A stretch of DNA of 64,000 bases from Opeltia flavorubescens (GCA_000442125.1 KE546975.1:1240001-1304000), one strand, 5' to 3'. Counted from the stretch's first letter, positions 1-11,734 are shown. Translations and numbers: made by a program. The notes: generated by a model from the sequence alone, not told the origin.

Positions 1-122
1 ACTTTGATGTCAACATCCGTCTCGTCCCATGTCTTTGGCTCGTAGGACTGCCATTTCATATTCCCTTCCGCAGCAGAAGAGTCCAAGCCCATCCATCCTT
101 CGAACTTGTAATTGGTGCTCAT
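1..122 (-). CDS. NADP-dependent alcohol dehydrogenase (ADH6/cinnamyl-type), 5' end only
   Basis: This is a partial gene: only the first 40 codons lie in the window, reading leftward off the edge from an ATG at 122. The peptide begins MSTNYKFEGWMGLD and continues through a KTWDETDVDIK segment. That resembles the N-terminus of fungal zinc-containing medium-chain alcohol dehydrogenases of the ADH6/cinnamyl class, where a short Tyr/Lys/Phe-Gly-Trp lead precedes the first beta strand and the zinc-binding Cys region. Family members reduce aldehydes with NADPH in the cytosol. The catalytic zinc ligands and the cofactor fold lie outside the window, so activity cannot be judged. The assignment rests only on recognising the N-terminal segment. 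Confidence 0.72.
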   Translation of the reverse strand, partial: MSTNYKFEGWMGLDSSAAEGNMKWQSYEPKTWDETDVDIK

Positions 123-742
123 GATTGCAATTGGGGAATTGTGAAATGTCAAGATAAGAGTAATTGAGAGTCAATGGACGGTACTTCTTGAAGTATAGAA
201 TTATATGAGTAAGGAGAAATAAATATTTGAAGCATACGAAGGAAGCTGGTATATATACAAAGAAGATATCAAGCAATTGATCGGTAATTCCATCCGGAAA
301 TCAAAGATTGAAAGACGTGAAGTGGTGAACTGATGAGATCATAACCTACAAGCTATTTCCTTAGTGTGTAGCCATAGGACCACGATCCGGTCGGCACACT
401 ATTCCCGCCCTCCATAGTCAAACCTAATTCCAGATTCCTCGAGGATTCTAGAAGTTGGCGGGCAAACCTCCGGCGATACCGGACTGCACCCTGAATCTGC
501 CGATACATGATTGTGGCGAAATTCGTGGAGATAATGGAAACAGAAAAATTTGTGTCGGATGAGAAATCAGGTTTGGATCCTTCTCGCTAAGACAGCCAAT
601 CATATCGATCGTAGACGAGAATCAAATGAAAATCATCCTCGGTCATTTTGCAGAGTGGAAGGGAAATGGTTGGAGTCATGTTTAACGATAATAGAAATGT
701 CGTGGAATTAAATACAAGTCGCTTTCAATGCCCATACCGTCT
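123..742. other. Intergenic, no gene seen
   Basis: This 620-nt stretch lies between the start of the alcohol dehydrogenase and the stop of the SLT-like gene, both on the minus strand. It should hold the dehydrogenase promoter and the 3' end of the SLT-like transcript. It is A/T-rich near 180-300. I see no convincing coding frame, RNA gene or repeat. Confidence 0.6.
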
Positions 743-1710
743 TTAAGGACAAGTGGCCTTGTGCGTAGCCCCCAATAACCCTCCAACCAGCCGATTGGCA
801 ATATCACTGACATAAGACGTCGTTCCACCCGCACCCGTTAGATCTGTAAGATCTTGACGGTTAGGGACACTGCCGGTGTTGTAACTTCTCACCGTGTAGG
901 CAACATCGCCGCCCGTCGCAGATAGCCAATATGCGATGCCTGGTGCTTGCGGAGCAGTGTTGGTCCCCTTATGTCCATAAATACCAAACTCAGCCATGGT
1001 CGTAATTACGGACGCCGGACATGTGTTCTTCGCGTAGCTATCGCACAAAGGCACCCCAGGTAATTGGACCTGGAACAGACCGAAGGATTTACCCCAATCG
1101 CCGATGATGGGGCGGACTTTGCCGGAGCTCTCTTGCAACATTACCGCGAATGCGATACGACTGGAATTTGTGCGTCAGTAAGAAGGGTTCGGCCAACTGT
1201 CTGGACTTGATAATATACGTACGGATCGATTCCAGCTTGTTCGGACACTGATTGGATGGCGGCGATGGCATTGTCTGCTTCGTCGGGACCGTCATTGGAA
1301 ACACCGACCATGTCGGATCTGGCATGGGAGATTATGCAAGACAGATCCATCCATTGGCTTTCTGGAGGAAAGTCCGAGTGCATTTGATAACACTGTGGTG
1401 CGGAGGCTGTCGAAGGGCATTCGCCGGTGCCGGTTGGGCCACCTGAGGGTTGCGCTCCTCCTGCGCTTGCTGACCGCGTCGGCATAGTCGTCTGTGCGTA
1501 GAATAGGCCGGTCGTTATCGATGAAGCGCCAGTTGTAGCTGTCGAAGCAGCACTTATGGTAGAGGTAGCAGTACCGGATGATGATGCCGTAAGCGGCCCA
1601 TGACTTGGCCGGACCGCTGCCTCCTCAAATTGACGATGTTCGAGGGGAATACCGAGTACAGAACAGAGTAGCGCCGCAGAGAAGACGAAATGGGCAAAGA
1701 TGGCCAGCAT
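743..1710 (-). CDS. Secreted lysozyme-like / SLT-type muramidase-fold protein
   Basis: There are two exons, 1710-1223 and 1160-743, separated by a 62-nt intron (GTACGT..CCAG) that joins the frame as GIDP-RIAFAVMLQESSG; the product is 301 aa. An N-terminal signal peptide (LAIFAHFVFSAALLCSVLG) is followed by a Ser/Thr/Ala-rich linker to about residue 95 and a Cys-containing C-terminal domain. The pair QESSG (candidate catalytic Glu) and, about 13 residues later, SFGLFQVQ matches the E-S-x-G and G-L-x-Q blocks of soluble lytic transglycosylase/goose-lysozyme folds. It is therefore probably an extracellular glycan-cleaving enzyme. Substrate is unknown: bacterial peptidoglycan or chitin-like glycan are both possible. 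The linker suggests a cell-wall or secreted location. It stands alone, with no obvious functional neighbours. Confidence 0.75.
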
Positions 1711-3033
1711 CTTGAAAGGAATAAAGTAGCTTCTGAGGAAATAGCCTCCAATGGAGGAAGCAGCGTAAAAACGCTACAGATGCTTTACTGAAAGGAAGGA
1801 GCGATGCGTTACAAAAAGCAATGAATCTCGCAGACACATCTCAGATTTCGACAGAACGCACGGAGTATATGCATGGTAAATGAGACCAGCTCACAGGAGA
1901 AGGTAGCCGATCATGAGGCTCGGCGTTGGGCCAGTTTTGTACTACAGCTCATAGTAGAAGAAGGTCTGAGGAGTAATTTTGTTGGATCATCAGTGAAGGA
2001 GCGCTGCCAACAGGAGCTTGGGGCGTGGTGCAGGCGGCGCCATCATCGAAGCCTTGCCATCGTGAAATTTTGGGGTTGAAAGCACGCCAACAACTGTGCT
2101 TATTATGCCTTGAAACAACGGCGGAGGCGTGTTCATGGTGTTGTGCATGCTACGCCTCGCCTTAAGTTTTGTGGTGGTTTTACGATGGAATGAAACATGC
2201 ACGTGACATGCCAAGCGTCAAGTCCGCATCTAAATGATAATGACGTCATGATGCCTCGAATGCCATTGCGACGCGATGGGATTGTGATAAGATGTTTGAG
2301 TACGTCTTCTAATTTCCTGTAGTGAAAGGCAGTCGTCTTCAAGGTCGGAAATTGATGCCTCTTTCTCCTCCAGATTGAATAGAAACAGATACCACAATGA
2401 TAATTGACTTAAATCATATCTTCAAAGATATCTCTTTCTTTCCTTTTGCTTCGAACGTCCATCTATGTCAGCCGTCAAAGTGTCCTAGATGTCCTAATAA
2501 GTTTCTTCCCCGGATCAATCAGAGGTCGTGCTGTAAGTCTCCATATATAATCAGATCCTGTGGTTGGATAACTTCATATTTCCTGCTCTCTCCCTTCTCT
2601 ATTAATGCCGTTGCTCATCTTCCATTGTCCGTGCCAGTGATTCTGCAAGCCAGATTGTTCTTTCGAGGGTCATTTTTATTTGAACTTCGAATGCATACGA
2701 GGTGTCACGATCCATCAGCTTCGTTCCGAGAGATTTTCGGGTTCCGATCAGATGGCGAGAAACAGTTTGTGCTGTGAAATTCCTCCTTCGTAGAAGCGTC
2801 CAGTTGTGTTTGACACCACGTGGCGCTGATGAAGTGTTTTATAGAGATGAGGCTGTATGGGGGGTTTCTTGAGTCCAGATCGGCTCGATGGCAATGTCGA
2901 GTGACAACCTTGACGGGCTCATGGGTCCTGGACTGATTTTGCAACAATCAGCATGAATATGCCTCTTATCCTTTGGTTGAGCAAAATTGAAACTTCAGGT
3001 ATGGTTGAGAAAAGCCTGTATATCTCGGCAGCG
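1711..3033. other. Long intergenic region, no supported gene
   Basis: About 1.3 kb separates the SLT-like gene (its promoter lies at the low end) from the stop codon of the Zn2Cys6 gene. Open frames exist (for example an ATG frame at 2397-2777), but their peptides are Cys/Phe/Ser-rich with no domain-like character, and no intron joins them into a larger frame. I see no RNA gene or repeat. Confidence 0.5.
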
Positions 3034-5520
3034 TCAAAGTCCTTTTTGAAAATCGAACATTGTATCCGTAAAATCAACCTGGTCAGGCATACTCCACCAT
3101 TCGTCCATCGTCATCGGCGCACCCGCGTAATTTGCCGTAAGATGCTCTAAGAATTGCTGGTTCATCTCACCCGACTGGCTGGAGAAATCCGTCAATGCCT
3201 GATTAAGATCGAGCTGCTGGTTTTGCCGGACTTCCTCAAATGCGGCTTCGATATTTGGAGGGCTCGTTGTACTGGATCGACTTGATGCCGAAGACATATG
3301 CTTAACTTTCCGGACTTTCATGAATGCGCTGCACTCATTTGCCAGCATCCGTAATAAGTCTGCACACCTCTGCTGTCTGCTGACTCCATAGCAGGTACCA
3401 AAGACGTGGTCAATCATTGCGCTGGCCCTTGCTGCTTGGGGCATGTCAGGATCAAGGTATAGCCATGCAAGAGGCAGCAAGATGCTGTGGTATTGCTGAT
3501 ACGTGGGGGCGTACCAAGCCCAGGGCATAAGATCGATCGCTGTTTCTAGAGTGGCACTGGCTTCCATCATGTCAAGTGAGCGGGATAGCATGGTAGTCTG
3601 AACCTGCTTCTGTGCTTCGCCATCGTCGTCTAGGTCAACGTAAATTTGCAGCATCATAGGAAGACACCTTGAAAGCAAGGACGTCCCTGCTAGTTTCGCA
3701 CACCTTTGAACCGGAACCGTCTCATCGAGTTTGTCAAGATACTTTTGGACTACGGCTTGAATGCGAGCTTCGATCTGAGCCTGTACTGAAGAGCGATCTG
3801 TCGTCCGTTTGCTCAAGGCGATTCGCTCGCGAAAGATGAATTTGTGGATGTTGTTGATTTCATATCTCATGAGGGAAAGTGAGACGTCGGTCCATCCACT
3901 GGAAGGTGCAGGTGAAGTAGATACCTCGAAGGCAAGGTCGTCAACGTTGAGTGGTAGTGGAGTGTCGCAGTCACTATCATGGATCATCGGTTGGGGACCT
4001 TGTGCCTCGGCTACATGAAGGTCAAGAAAGCATATTTGGTACCAGAGCAAGCCCCGAATATGACACTCAAGAGGACTGATGTCTGACGAAGAAGCGTCGC
4101 GATGTAGACCGGCACATTGTGCAAGTCGGATCAAGGCGCCAACGAGGGAGGTCTGGGCTCGAGATATTTCCCCACAGCACTGCGGAATCTGGAAGACTTG
4201 ATCAATATCCGTGACTGTGCAGGGCGAGCGTCAGATTTACCATGTAGATAGTGAATGCTTGCATAGTCTCCAGTTTGAGCGACTTCATGTGCTGCGCTGC
4301 TGCCAATGCTTTTTCGGTAGCGATCTTGAGCTTTTCTACCAGCGCCACTTTGGTCGTCTGGAACTGTATCTGTGGCTGAGACTGCGATAGACTGACTGCG
4401 GCTGCAAAGCACATCGCCATTACAAGAGCAGTGAAGGACTTGGTAGCTGTCTTCACAGGGACCTGACCCAAGAAACATCGACCAAATTGTCGATCGAAGG
4501 TGGGCTTGTGAATGATATGGGCTAGTGGGTCAACCGCCTTGTAGTATTGATGATAGAGCATATCCAATTCTGTGCGATTCAGAATAGTATCTACCGACAC
4601 GCCAGCGTTCGTCTGACTGAGTGGTAGTAGAATGTCAAACGACGGCTCTATTGGAATCGAGGGTTGCAGATTTTGGATTGGGGCAACGATATTTCCACTG
4701 TGCCCAGTAGCTGAGCGTTCGGGAACATAACCGTTTTTTCGAGCGAGTATATGGTCAAGCTAGAGTAAGGAGAGAGAATGATTAGTGACTCCATTGCCAG
4801 ATACATGACCTTCATAAGATCTATACAGGATTTCTTGGTAGCATATGGGTATAGAGGTAAATTTTCCAGATGAAAACAGAGAGATTGCGTATATATATTG
4901 ATCAAGGAACAACCCCAAAGAAGTCGAATGATGTATGAAGCGAATAAGGCACTTACGTGTTCACCAAAGCCAGGTTTGAAGAGTCCTCCAATCCTATTTC
5001 AAAGTCAGTTACGGTCTGTGAATCGAGGTTTTTGAAGATTATCGTGTTCGGAGCCACCCCCATGTAGTATGTTTACCAACCTTTCAGAAATGCAAAGCCT
5101 CCCAATCTGAAGGCCCAGATCCATCAGATCATCTTCAGCATCGGCATCATACAGACTATCGTACATTTGCTCCGTGACCGGATTGGGCATTTGTCCATCG
5201 CTCACAGCAGGGCTTCCACTGTTAGTATACGCCGAAGGAAAGTAGAGTCTAGCATCCTCGTCGTCGCTATTCTGAGACCGAGTGGCAGAAGCATCAGACG
5301 TTGAGCGAGCAATCGATGCTTGCGCTTCGAGGTTCTGGCCAGCGATGAAGACACAATGACGGTCAAATCTGGAGCAATTGTAGCAAGGGAAGGTCTTGGA
5401 GCATCTCATTTTTCGTTTTCTGCACTCATAGCAACTGTGTATGACACGTTGGCGACGGCGATGTTTCAGCTGATGTTGATTTACGCCAGCTGGGCGATGG
5501 AGGACGTCTTGAGTAGACAT
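3034..5520 (-). CDS. Zn2Cys6 fungal-specific transcription factor
   Basis: I read four exons: 5520-5081, 4993-4957 (37 nt), 4759-4241 and 4188-3034, giving 716 aa. Three small introns are needed to keep the frame; the first donor (GTTGGT) is unusual, so the exon 1/2 junction is the least certain. Residues about 30-57 form a binuclear zinc cluster, C-x2-C-x6-C-x5-C-x2-C-x6-C (CYECRKRKMRC..CYNCSRFDRHC), preceded by a basic HRRRQR stretch. An IGGLFKPGF segment opens the middle homology region typical of fungal_trans proteins. Exon 4 carries the LIRLAQCAGLHRD block and the long helical C-terminus. It should be a nuclear DNA-binding regulator. No biosynthetic cluster surrounds it, so its targets cannot be inferred. 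Confidence 0.85.
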
Positions 5521-6240
5521 GATTGCTGCTTTTCACACCCTGTACGTGCGGAATCTCTTGTATCTTAGGTTTTATTACTTCTCCATGGCGAAGATTTGGA
5601 TTTGGGATATCATGAGGTAGCTTCTCCCATTAGCCGGTGCGGTTTTCCACAATCCTAGTCTATCGTGAAACATGGCTGATCGATGTCATTCGCTTTCAAT
5701 TACTGCTGCAGCCACGCTGTAACCGATTCTGGTTATTTTGCCCGCTGTTTAGTGTCCGCTCGTAGTCGGTATGACGACTTCGTTGTATGGATACGAGTAC
5801 GAGAAGGAATGTGGAGTAGATTTGATTATCTTCTAGGTGATTCACATGAGACACTCGGAGGATCCATATATCAAGCGATTTGACTAATAACAACCTTTCT
5901 GGCTCATGTTGTGCAGCAGCTCAATAAGCAATTCGAAAAGAAATCCGAGATTCGCTTCGGGCGTAGAGAAATTGTCATGTACCAGAGAGTGCGCTCTACG
6001 TTCTCAGATGAAATTGTGTAGACTGATTTTGTTTGAAATATTTTTGGTGAAAATGCTATATAACTATGCTCGCTAAAGATGATGCTCTTTTACAATTCTT
6101 TGGACCCAGAAAAGGAGAGTGTTTCGAATACAGCTCAAGCCTAGCATTCCACTCCTTCATCGTTGCCAAAATTCTGGTCGTACCTGAAAAGACTGGTGCC
6201 CAACCTAATCTCAACACGCACTCGCTGACCGCATGCTGCA
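5521..6240. other. Intergenic, no gene seen
   Basis: This 720-nt region lies upstream of the Zn2Cys6 gene and downstream of swr1 (both minus strand). It should hold the regulator's promoter. Short open frames on both strands show no domain-like peptides. Confidence 0.6.
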
Positions 6241-9200
6241 TCAGCGTTTCCGGATTCCATGCTCAGCTCCTTTCTTCGCCTTCTTTTTACTCTTGTCGAT
6301 AGCAGGCTGAACCGGAACGTCTTTGAGCTCCCACTCTACTAATCGAAGCATGTAGTCCTCCACATGCCCCGCTTCGCTTTCTTCCTCTTCTTCGTCATCG
6401 ATGCCAGCGTCGGGTGTGGCAAGTCCCGATTCAGCTGCTTCCAAAGTAGTGGTATGCTCAGCGCGTTTCTTAGTCTTAGGTGGCAGCATCTCTGTTTTTG
6501 ACGGGGTTTCCTCATTCTTTTCCATACCCGCATTCTCATCGAATTCGGCGGCATCTGTCTGTATGAGTTCCTGTTCGGCAACGCGAGCGGCAACGATGTC
6601 CTCTTGATCCTCAGCCTGCTCGAAGACTTTTTCCGAGATACGCCCACCAAGAACGCGATTCATGGCGGCTTCAGCTTCAGCATCTCCATTGTACACCTCA
6701 CTATTGAAGTAGTCGGTTGTGAACTCGCCTTCCTGGATGATCACATCATCGAGCATGCGTTTTTGATTGGCTTTCCGCAGAATATTGGCCTCAATCGTAT
6801 GCTCACTGACGAATCGGTAGATGTGTACGTCGCGAGTTTGCCCTATGCGATGGCAGCGATCCTGACATTGTTTGTCCATGGCTGGATTCCAATCCGAGTC
6901 GTAGAAAATCACGGAATCAGCACCGGTCAAATTGATCCCTAGGCCACCCGAACGTGAGGAAAGGATGAAGACAAGAATGCGAGGGTCGTTGTTAAATCGC
7001 TCCGTCAATAATTGTCGTTGCTCAATCTTGGTGGATCCGTCAAGGCGAAGGTAGCGATGGCCATGGATGTTGAGGAATTGCTCTAGGATGTCGAGGACCT
7101 TGGTCATCTGTGTGAAGATCAAAGCCCGATGACCACCAGATTGCAACTGCCGAAGGAGAGCATCAAGACGCTGAAGCTTGCCACAGTCGTATTGCAAGAG
7201 TCTTTTGTCTGGGAAGGCAATTGAAAGTCGCATGCGGGCTTCGTGGAATGCATCTGTTTCACAAACTCGTTGTGCTTCACGGACAGCCTCGACGCCACTA
7301 CTGGATAGCGCAAGTGGTGCCATGTTATAGGCAGCAACCGCTGGGGTGACACATGCAAACTTCTGGATTATGGTCTCCATGGCTTCAGACCGTTCGGCCA
7401 ATGTCGGAGTCATTGAGACGAGAGTCGGTGATGCTTCTGTTAACCAGGCGCTCCAGTCTCCCCTCTTCTTCGGCGGAACCCTTGAAGGTAGCGAAGCCGT
7501 GTTCAAGGTCAAACGGTCCACTAGGCTGCTGCTGTAAAGGGGTCGTCGTTGACTCTTCAAGCTGGTGAGGTACGCAGCATGTCGGAGCTCTTCAAACCTA
7601 GACTGCCTAGCTGCATCCTCCATGGATGTGAGTGTACTCTTAATAGAGCTTCCATCGAAGGTCCTTGACTGCTTGACGCGTCGCCATTGTTGACTTGTGA
7701 GTTGCCGTAACGTCCCCAAAGCTCCTAGTCGCTGTTTTTGAATCGTGTCCAGAGCGGATAAAGATTCATTAGCTCCTGGTAGGAGATTGATAACGTTGAG
7801 GTTAACCGTTGTCATTGGCTCTTGGCATAAAAGACGTCGTCGAACAAGGAGCTCCTTGATTTCGAAGTCGGCTACGGCGGGCTTTGGCATGGCAAATGAT
7901 GTAACTATTTGTCGTGTCTCAAAGAGATCTGGATGATTACAGACCTTTCGCAGCTGCATGAGACAGTTAATGATAGAGAGGTAATTGCCAGACGCGAGAG
8001 TTTCTTTGGTCTGAGATCGGGACATGAACCCATCGTAGAGATAGCGTTGGCGCTTGGAGAGTCTGCAATAGACTACATGTTCATACTTACCGGGCATTTG
8101 CTTCTCCACGTCCGCTTTCAGCCGCCGCAGTAAATAGGGCCTAAGCACCTTGTGAAGCTTTGCAACAACTGCCTTGGCATCGTCGTCCATAGTATCACGT
8201 CCATGCTCAAGGATCTGCTCGACAGGCTTCCGAAACCAAGTGGAAAACTCCTGGAGGTCTGCAAAGCCGCCCACGCCCTTATCAGCGCTGTCGGCTGGCA
8301 TAAGAAAGAAAAGCAAGGACCATAGCTCCGTTAGATTGTTCTGAAGCGGTGTCCCGGTCAAAAGCAATCGTGCCTTAGTGTTGAAAGTCAGAAGTATCTG
8401 CCATCGCTTGGAGCGGAAATTCTTGATGTTGTGAGCTTCATCCAAAATCATATAATGCCAAGCTCTACGCTTGAAGACCTGCTCGTCTTTGGATGCAAGT
8501 TGATATGAGGTGATCCATACGTTATACCTTTCGCTGTCAGACACGCAGCCTTGACGTTTTAGCCTCCGCTCTTCCTGTGTACCGTAGTAGGTCAGAATCT
8601 TGAAACCTGGAAGAAATTTCTTGAACTCCATTTCCCAATTCAACATAACGCTTGTGGGGACAATGATCAGATGTGGACCCCAGATTTCATGATGGACAGC
8701 TAAGTGAGCGAGGAGCGAAATAGTCTGAATGGTTTTCCCTAAACCCATCTCGTCGGCCAAAATTCCATTTGTCCCGTTCGCGTAGAGTCCCGCAAGCCAA
8801 TCCAGCCCGAAATGCTGGTATTCTCGGAGTGTGCCCCGGAGCAAGGATGGGACAGGAGTTTTCAATGGTTTCGTTGATATAGGTGTTGTAGGCAAAGAAT
8901 CCTCGTGCATTTGATCGATAGAATTGACGTTCATTAGGTTATACAGGGGACTTACTTCCCGAGCTTGAGTTGCAGTCACTGTTTTTAGGAGCTCATTGGC
9001 AGGTTCTTCGCTGTTGCTCGCGGAAGGAGTCTGAACCTGAGCTGCGTTCGGAATGTAGAACGTTTCCTTAGTATCCTCATGAGCCTCGTCGAGTCGCATC
9101 TGCGGATTATCCCCTTCTTGAGCTGGGAGTAGCTCGTTTTTAGCGAAGAAACCTAAGAGGCCAGGTTTTGCTTCAGACGTATCGCTTGAATCATCGTCAT

Positions 9201-11190
9201 TGCTGTCAGAGCCGGATGAGCCGTCCTCATCACTGTCATCCATATCGTCGTCCATGTCCGTGCTATCATCACTGTTGTCCATTAGGACTTCATCGACTTC
9301 ATCGACATCCATCGGACTCTCGAGCGGCCTCTCATCAGCTGTAGCTGACAATGGTGTTATATTGTCGTTCACGAGTATATCTTCTGCAATGGTTATGGCT
9401 CCCCCGGGATCATGGACTTGCGCTTTTCTATTCCCCGGCGTCGGTGAGACGCTTGTGTTAGCCCTTTTGACCTCGGCATACTTTTGTAAGAGTTGTTCCC
9501 GACTGAGGCCCTCATCGTCGTCGGCCGGATCATTTTCCGATACACTCCCGTGATCTGACTGACTTGATGATGACATGTTATCCTCATCTTGACTTTCGTC
9601 TGAAGTTTCGGTAGATTCCGATAATCTTTCGCTTCCCTCACGACTTTCGCCAGATGTTGAACCGGCCTGGCTGGTAGAATTTCTTCGCCGTCTTTTGTCC
9701 AACAGCTTGGTAGACTTTTCCAGGACTTTATTCAATGCTTCTTTCCCCAGGAGCTGCTGTTCCTCTTCCCATTGCTGCAGTCTCCTTCGATCTACTTCTG
9801 CACCGACCATGTCCCACTTGTTCTGAAGATCCCTTCGCACTTGTTTGTAGACTGCTCGGTATGCCGCCTCTCGCTCTTGCTGAATTTCTTCTTCGGTTTT
9901 TGGCTGGCGAGATCTCCAGAGTTCGGCTGCCTCGTTGGCGAGGGCTCTAGCTTGCTTCCTATGAGCATCATTCTCCCGCTGTAACAATTTGCGAAAGTAG
10001 CTCATGTGGGCCACGAGATGGTCATAATGAGCATACTGCCGCGGTGGTTCTTCCTGGACTTCTGGTGCATACAGTGAAGACTTTTCCTTGCTCAGCAAGC
10101 CTCCTGGTTTAGCTTCCTCCAGAATAGTCCGGCGAAGATCCGCCTCTTCTTGTATCTTATGTTGAGGCTTTCGAGCCATGATGTCGGGATCTTGAGAACC
10201 TTCACCCTCGAACCAGTCACGGAAAGAGGCGAAGCGGCGCGCTCGGGGGACCTGCTCTGGATGCTGAATCTTCGCGCTTGGAAGTCGAACTCGAAGATTC
10301 AATCGCTGAGGCTTATAGTTGTCTCCAACGGGGAGGTCTGAATCAGATTCCATCTCTTCGTCGTCGTCTTCATCTTCGCCCCCATCATTTGAGCCTTCCT
10401 CGTCCTCTTCCTCTTCTTCACTCTTGTCCCGTCCATTTTCTAGCGTAGGCGACAATTTTCGGCGTGCGCCGCGCTTCCCTGACTTTCGACCTGTTGTTCG
10501 AGACTGAAGGCCCGCTGCTGAGGGTGAGCTCCCTGGGGAAGGAGCAGTCGCGGGTAGTGTCCGTCGTCTATATTGGCGCTTGACTGGAGTGTGGGTCGTG
10601 GGTAGAGCCTTATTGCCATTGTAGGAGCTGCCCTTGCTTGGAGATTCAAGATGCGCGTATGCTGAGGCTTTACCCGAAGATAGTGAACGTTTACCATTGA
10701 TCTGAGGATGATGTGGGGACTTCACGGAGGATTTTGAGCCGTGTTTCGACACGCCAGCATATTTGCTGTTCGCAGGTTGCGATAGTTGCTGCAGGCGGGC
10801 GCGTGTCTGTCGCTTCTCGCCCTGTGGTTGCAATTCCAAAGGAACACGATTTGTTCGAGCTGATTTCCTCTTTCCATCTTCCTCAAAGGTCGATGGACCC
10901 TCGGGAACAAACTTTTTCCAAGGCGGGGATGGGTGCTTGAGTTTCGCAGGTGGAGTTTGGGATGGCGCGGTGTCTGCAGTTTTCCGCCGCTTGGATGGCG
11001 GACCGTCTTCGAAGGTACCCTCGTCTGTCTTCACGGGCTGAGAAGTGAAAGGAGTGGAGGGAGGAGAATGCACAGAGTTTGCTTCGGATTTAAGAGGTGA
11101 TGATGGCTGATTGTTGTTGTCGAACAATTGATTGTCGTGTTGGGCGGTGTAAGCATGATTTTCTAGCGAACCGTTTTGCATTTCAGTCAT
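6241..11190 (-). CDS. swr1: Swr1 ATPase, catalytic subunit of the SWR1 chromatin remodeller
   Basis: This is a single-exon gene. The open frame extends 23 codons upstream but begins there with TTG, so the first ATG at 11190 (MTEMQNGSLENH) is taken as the start, giving 1649 aa, normal for fungal Swr1. An HSA region with many Arg/Lys/Glu lies at about residues 380-455, followed by acidic Asp/Glu/Ser tracts. The Snf2 ATPase has LADEMGLGKTIQT (Walker A) near 813, DEAH followed by NIKN near 917, and the second lobe with QCQDRCHRIGQTRDV near 1440. The roughly 280-residue insertion between the lobes is diagnostic of the split Swr1/INO80 class. Swr1 exchanges H2A-H2B for H2A.Z-H2B in nucleosomes. Its start faces the NDUFB8-like gene across a 544-nt shared region. 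Confidence 0.95.
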   Translation of the reverse strand: MTEMQNGSLENHAYTAQHDNQLFDNNNQPSSPLKSEANSVHSPPSTPFTSQPVKTDEGTFEDGPPSKRRKTADTAPSQTPPAKLKHPSPPWKKFVPEGPSTFEEDGKRKSARTNRVPLELQPQGEKRQTRARLQQLSQPANSKYAGVSKHGSKSSVKSPHHPQINGKRSLSSGKASAYAHLESPSKGSSYNGNKALPTTHTPVKRQYRRRTLPATAPSPGSSPSAAGLQSRTTGRKSGKRGARRKLSPTLENGRDKSEEEEEDEEGSNDGGEDEDDDEEMESDSDLPVGDNYKPQRLNLRVRLPSAKIQHPEQVPRARRFASFRDWFEGEGSQDPDIMARKPQHKIQEEADLRRTILEEAKPGGLLSKEKSSLYAPEVQEEPPRQYAHYDHLVAHMSYFRKLLQRENDAHRKQARALANEAAELWRSRQPKTEEEIQQEREAAYRAVYKQVRRDLQNKWDMVGAEVDRRRLQQWEEEQQLLGKEALNKVLEKSTKLLDKRRRRNSTSQAGSTSGESREGSERLSESTETSDESQDEDNMSSSSQSDHGSVSENDPADDDEGLSREQLLQKYAEVKRANTSVSPTPGNRKAQVHDPGGAITIAEDILVNDNITPLSATADERPLESPMDVDEVDEVLMDNSDDSTDMDDDMDDSDEDGSSGSDSNDDDSSDTSEAKPGLLGFFAKNELLPAQEGDNPQMRLDEAHEDTKETFYIPNAAQVQTPSASNSEEPANELLKTVTATQAREVSPLYNLMNVNSIDQMHEDSLPTTPISTKPLKTPVPSLLRGTLREYQHFGLDWLAGLYANGTNGILADEMGLGKTIQTISLLAHLAVHHEIWGPHLIIVPTSVMLNWEMEFKKFLPGFKILTYYGTQEERRLKRQGCVSDSERYNVWITSYQLASKDEQVFKRRAWHYMILDEAHNIKNFRSKRWQILLTFNTKARLLLTGTPLQNNLTELWSLLFFLMPADSADKGVGGFADLQEFSTWFRKPVEQILEHGRDTMDDDAKAVVAKLHKVLRPYLLRRLKADVEKQMPGKYEHVVYCRLSKRQRYLYDGFMSRSQTKETLASGNYLSIINCLMQLRKVCNHPDLFETRQIVTSFAMPKPAVADFEIKELLVRRRLLCQEPMTTVNLNVINLLPGANESLSALDTIQKQRLGALGTLRQLTSQQWRRVKQSRTFDGSSIKSTLTSMEDAARQSRFEELRHAAYLTSLKSQRRPLYSSSLVDRLTLNTASLPSRVPPKKRGDWSAWLTEASPTLVSMTPTLAERSEAMETIIQKFACVTPAVAAYNMAPLALSSSGVEAVREAQRVCETDAFHEARMRLSIAFPDKRLLQYDCGKLQRLDALLRQLQSGGHRALIFTQMTKVLDILEQFLNIHGHRYLRLDGSTKIEQRQLLTERFNNDPRILVFILSSRSGGLGINLTGADSVIFYDSDWNPAMDKQCQDRCHRIGQTRDVHIYRFVSEHTIEANILRKANQKRMLDDVIIQEGEFTTDYFNSEVYNGDAEAEAAMNRVLGGRISEKVFEQAEDQEDIVAARVAEQELIQTDAAEFDENAGMEKNEETPSKTEMLPPKTKKRAEHTTTLEAAESGLATPDAGIDDEEEEESEAGHVEDYMLRLVEWELKDVPVQPAIDKSKKKAKKGAEHGIRKR

Positions 11191-11734
11191 ATGGGGATGA
11201 CGGAAACATCCACTTCCTCCCAAAGCTGACCCCCAGGAACTCGACGAATTTCCATTCAAAATATGTAATTGTGGTGTCTAATGATAGCTTGAGCTGAGCA
11301 GAGTCTACAGTCAAATTTTTGACTTGTTAGCGCTTCTGTATGGTTGTTGAGAGGGGCGGAAAGTGCGGTCTGGGTGTGCCTGATGGGTTGATCGTGTAAG
11401 GGAGGATATTGCCGTAACGTAATTCCTTAGCCTTATTGAAATTGCTCCCGCCATACGCGTAATTTCAATCACGCCCTAACCGTTTCAAGGCATCATACGT
11501 TTCATTCCATTCACTCGACTTACTCAACAGAGAGCTTCACCACATTAAGGACCCATTGGCTCGCACAATACGTAGATCTCAGTATTGATGCTGCCAAAGA
11601 GAAAAAGCCATCCAATCCGAGGCTAAGCGGTTCCAGGCAGCGCCGGAGTCCTTACTTAGCTACCTTTTCACCACAGTACGTGCGAGGGATCTCATATTTC
11701 CTCTCGAAGGAAACCTAGACTGATATTTTGACAG
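11191..11734. promoter_or_regulatory. Divergent intergenic region between swr1 and the NDUFB8-like gene
   Basis: The 544 nt between the two start codons must hold both promoters and 5' UTRs because the genes are transcribed away from each other. No clear TATA box is seen. An open swr1-frame extension without an ATG occupies 11191-11259 and is probably 5' UTR. Assignment as a promoter is by position only. Confidence 0.5.

Noticed and set aside
2397-2777. 126-codon ATG frame on the plus strand
   Set aside because: Cys/Phe/Ser-rich peptide with no domain, no splice partners and no supporting context; likely chance in an A/T-rich intergenic region.
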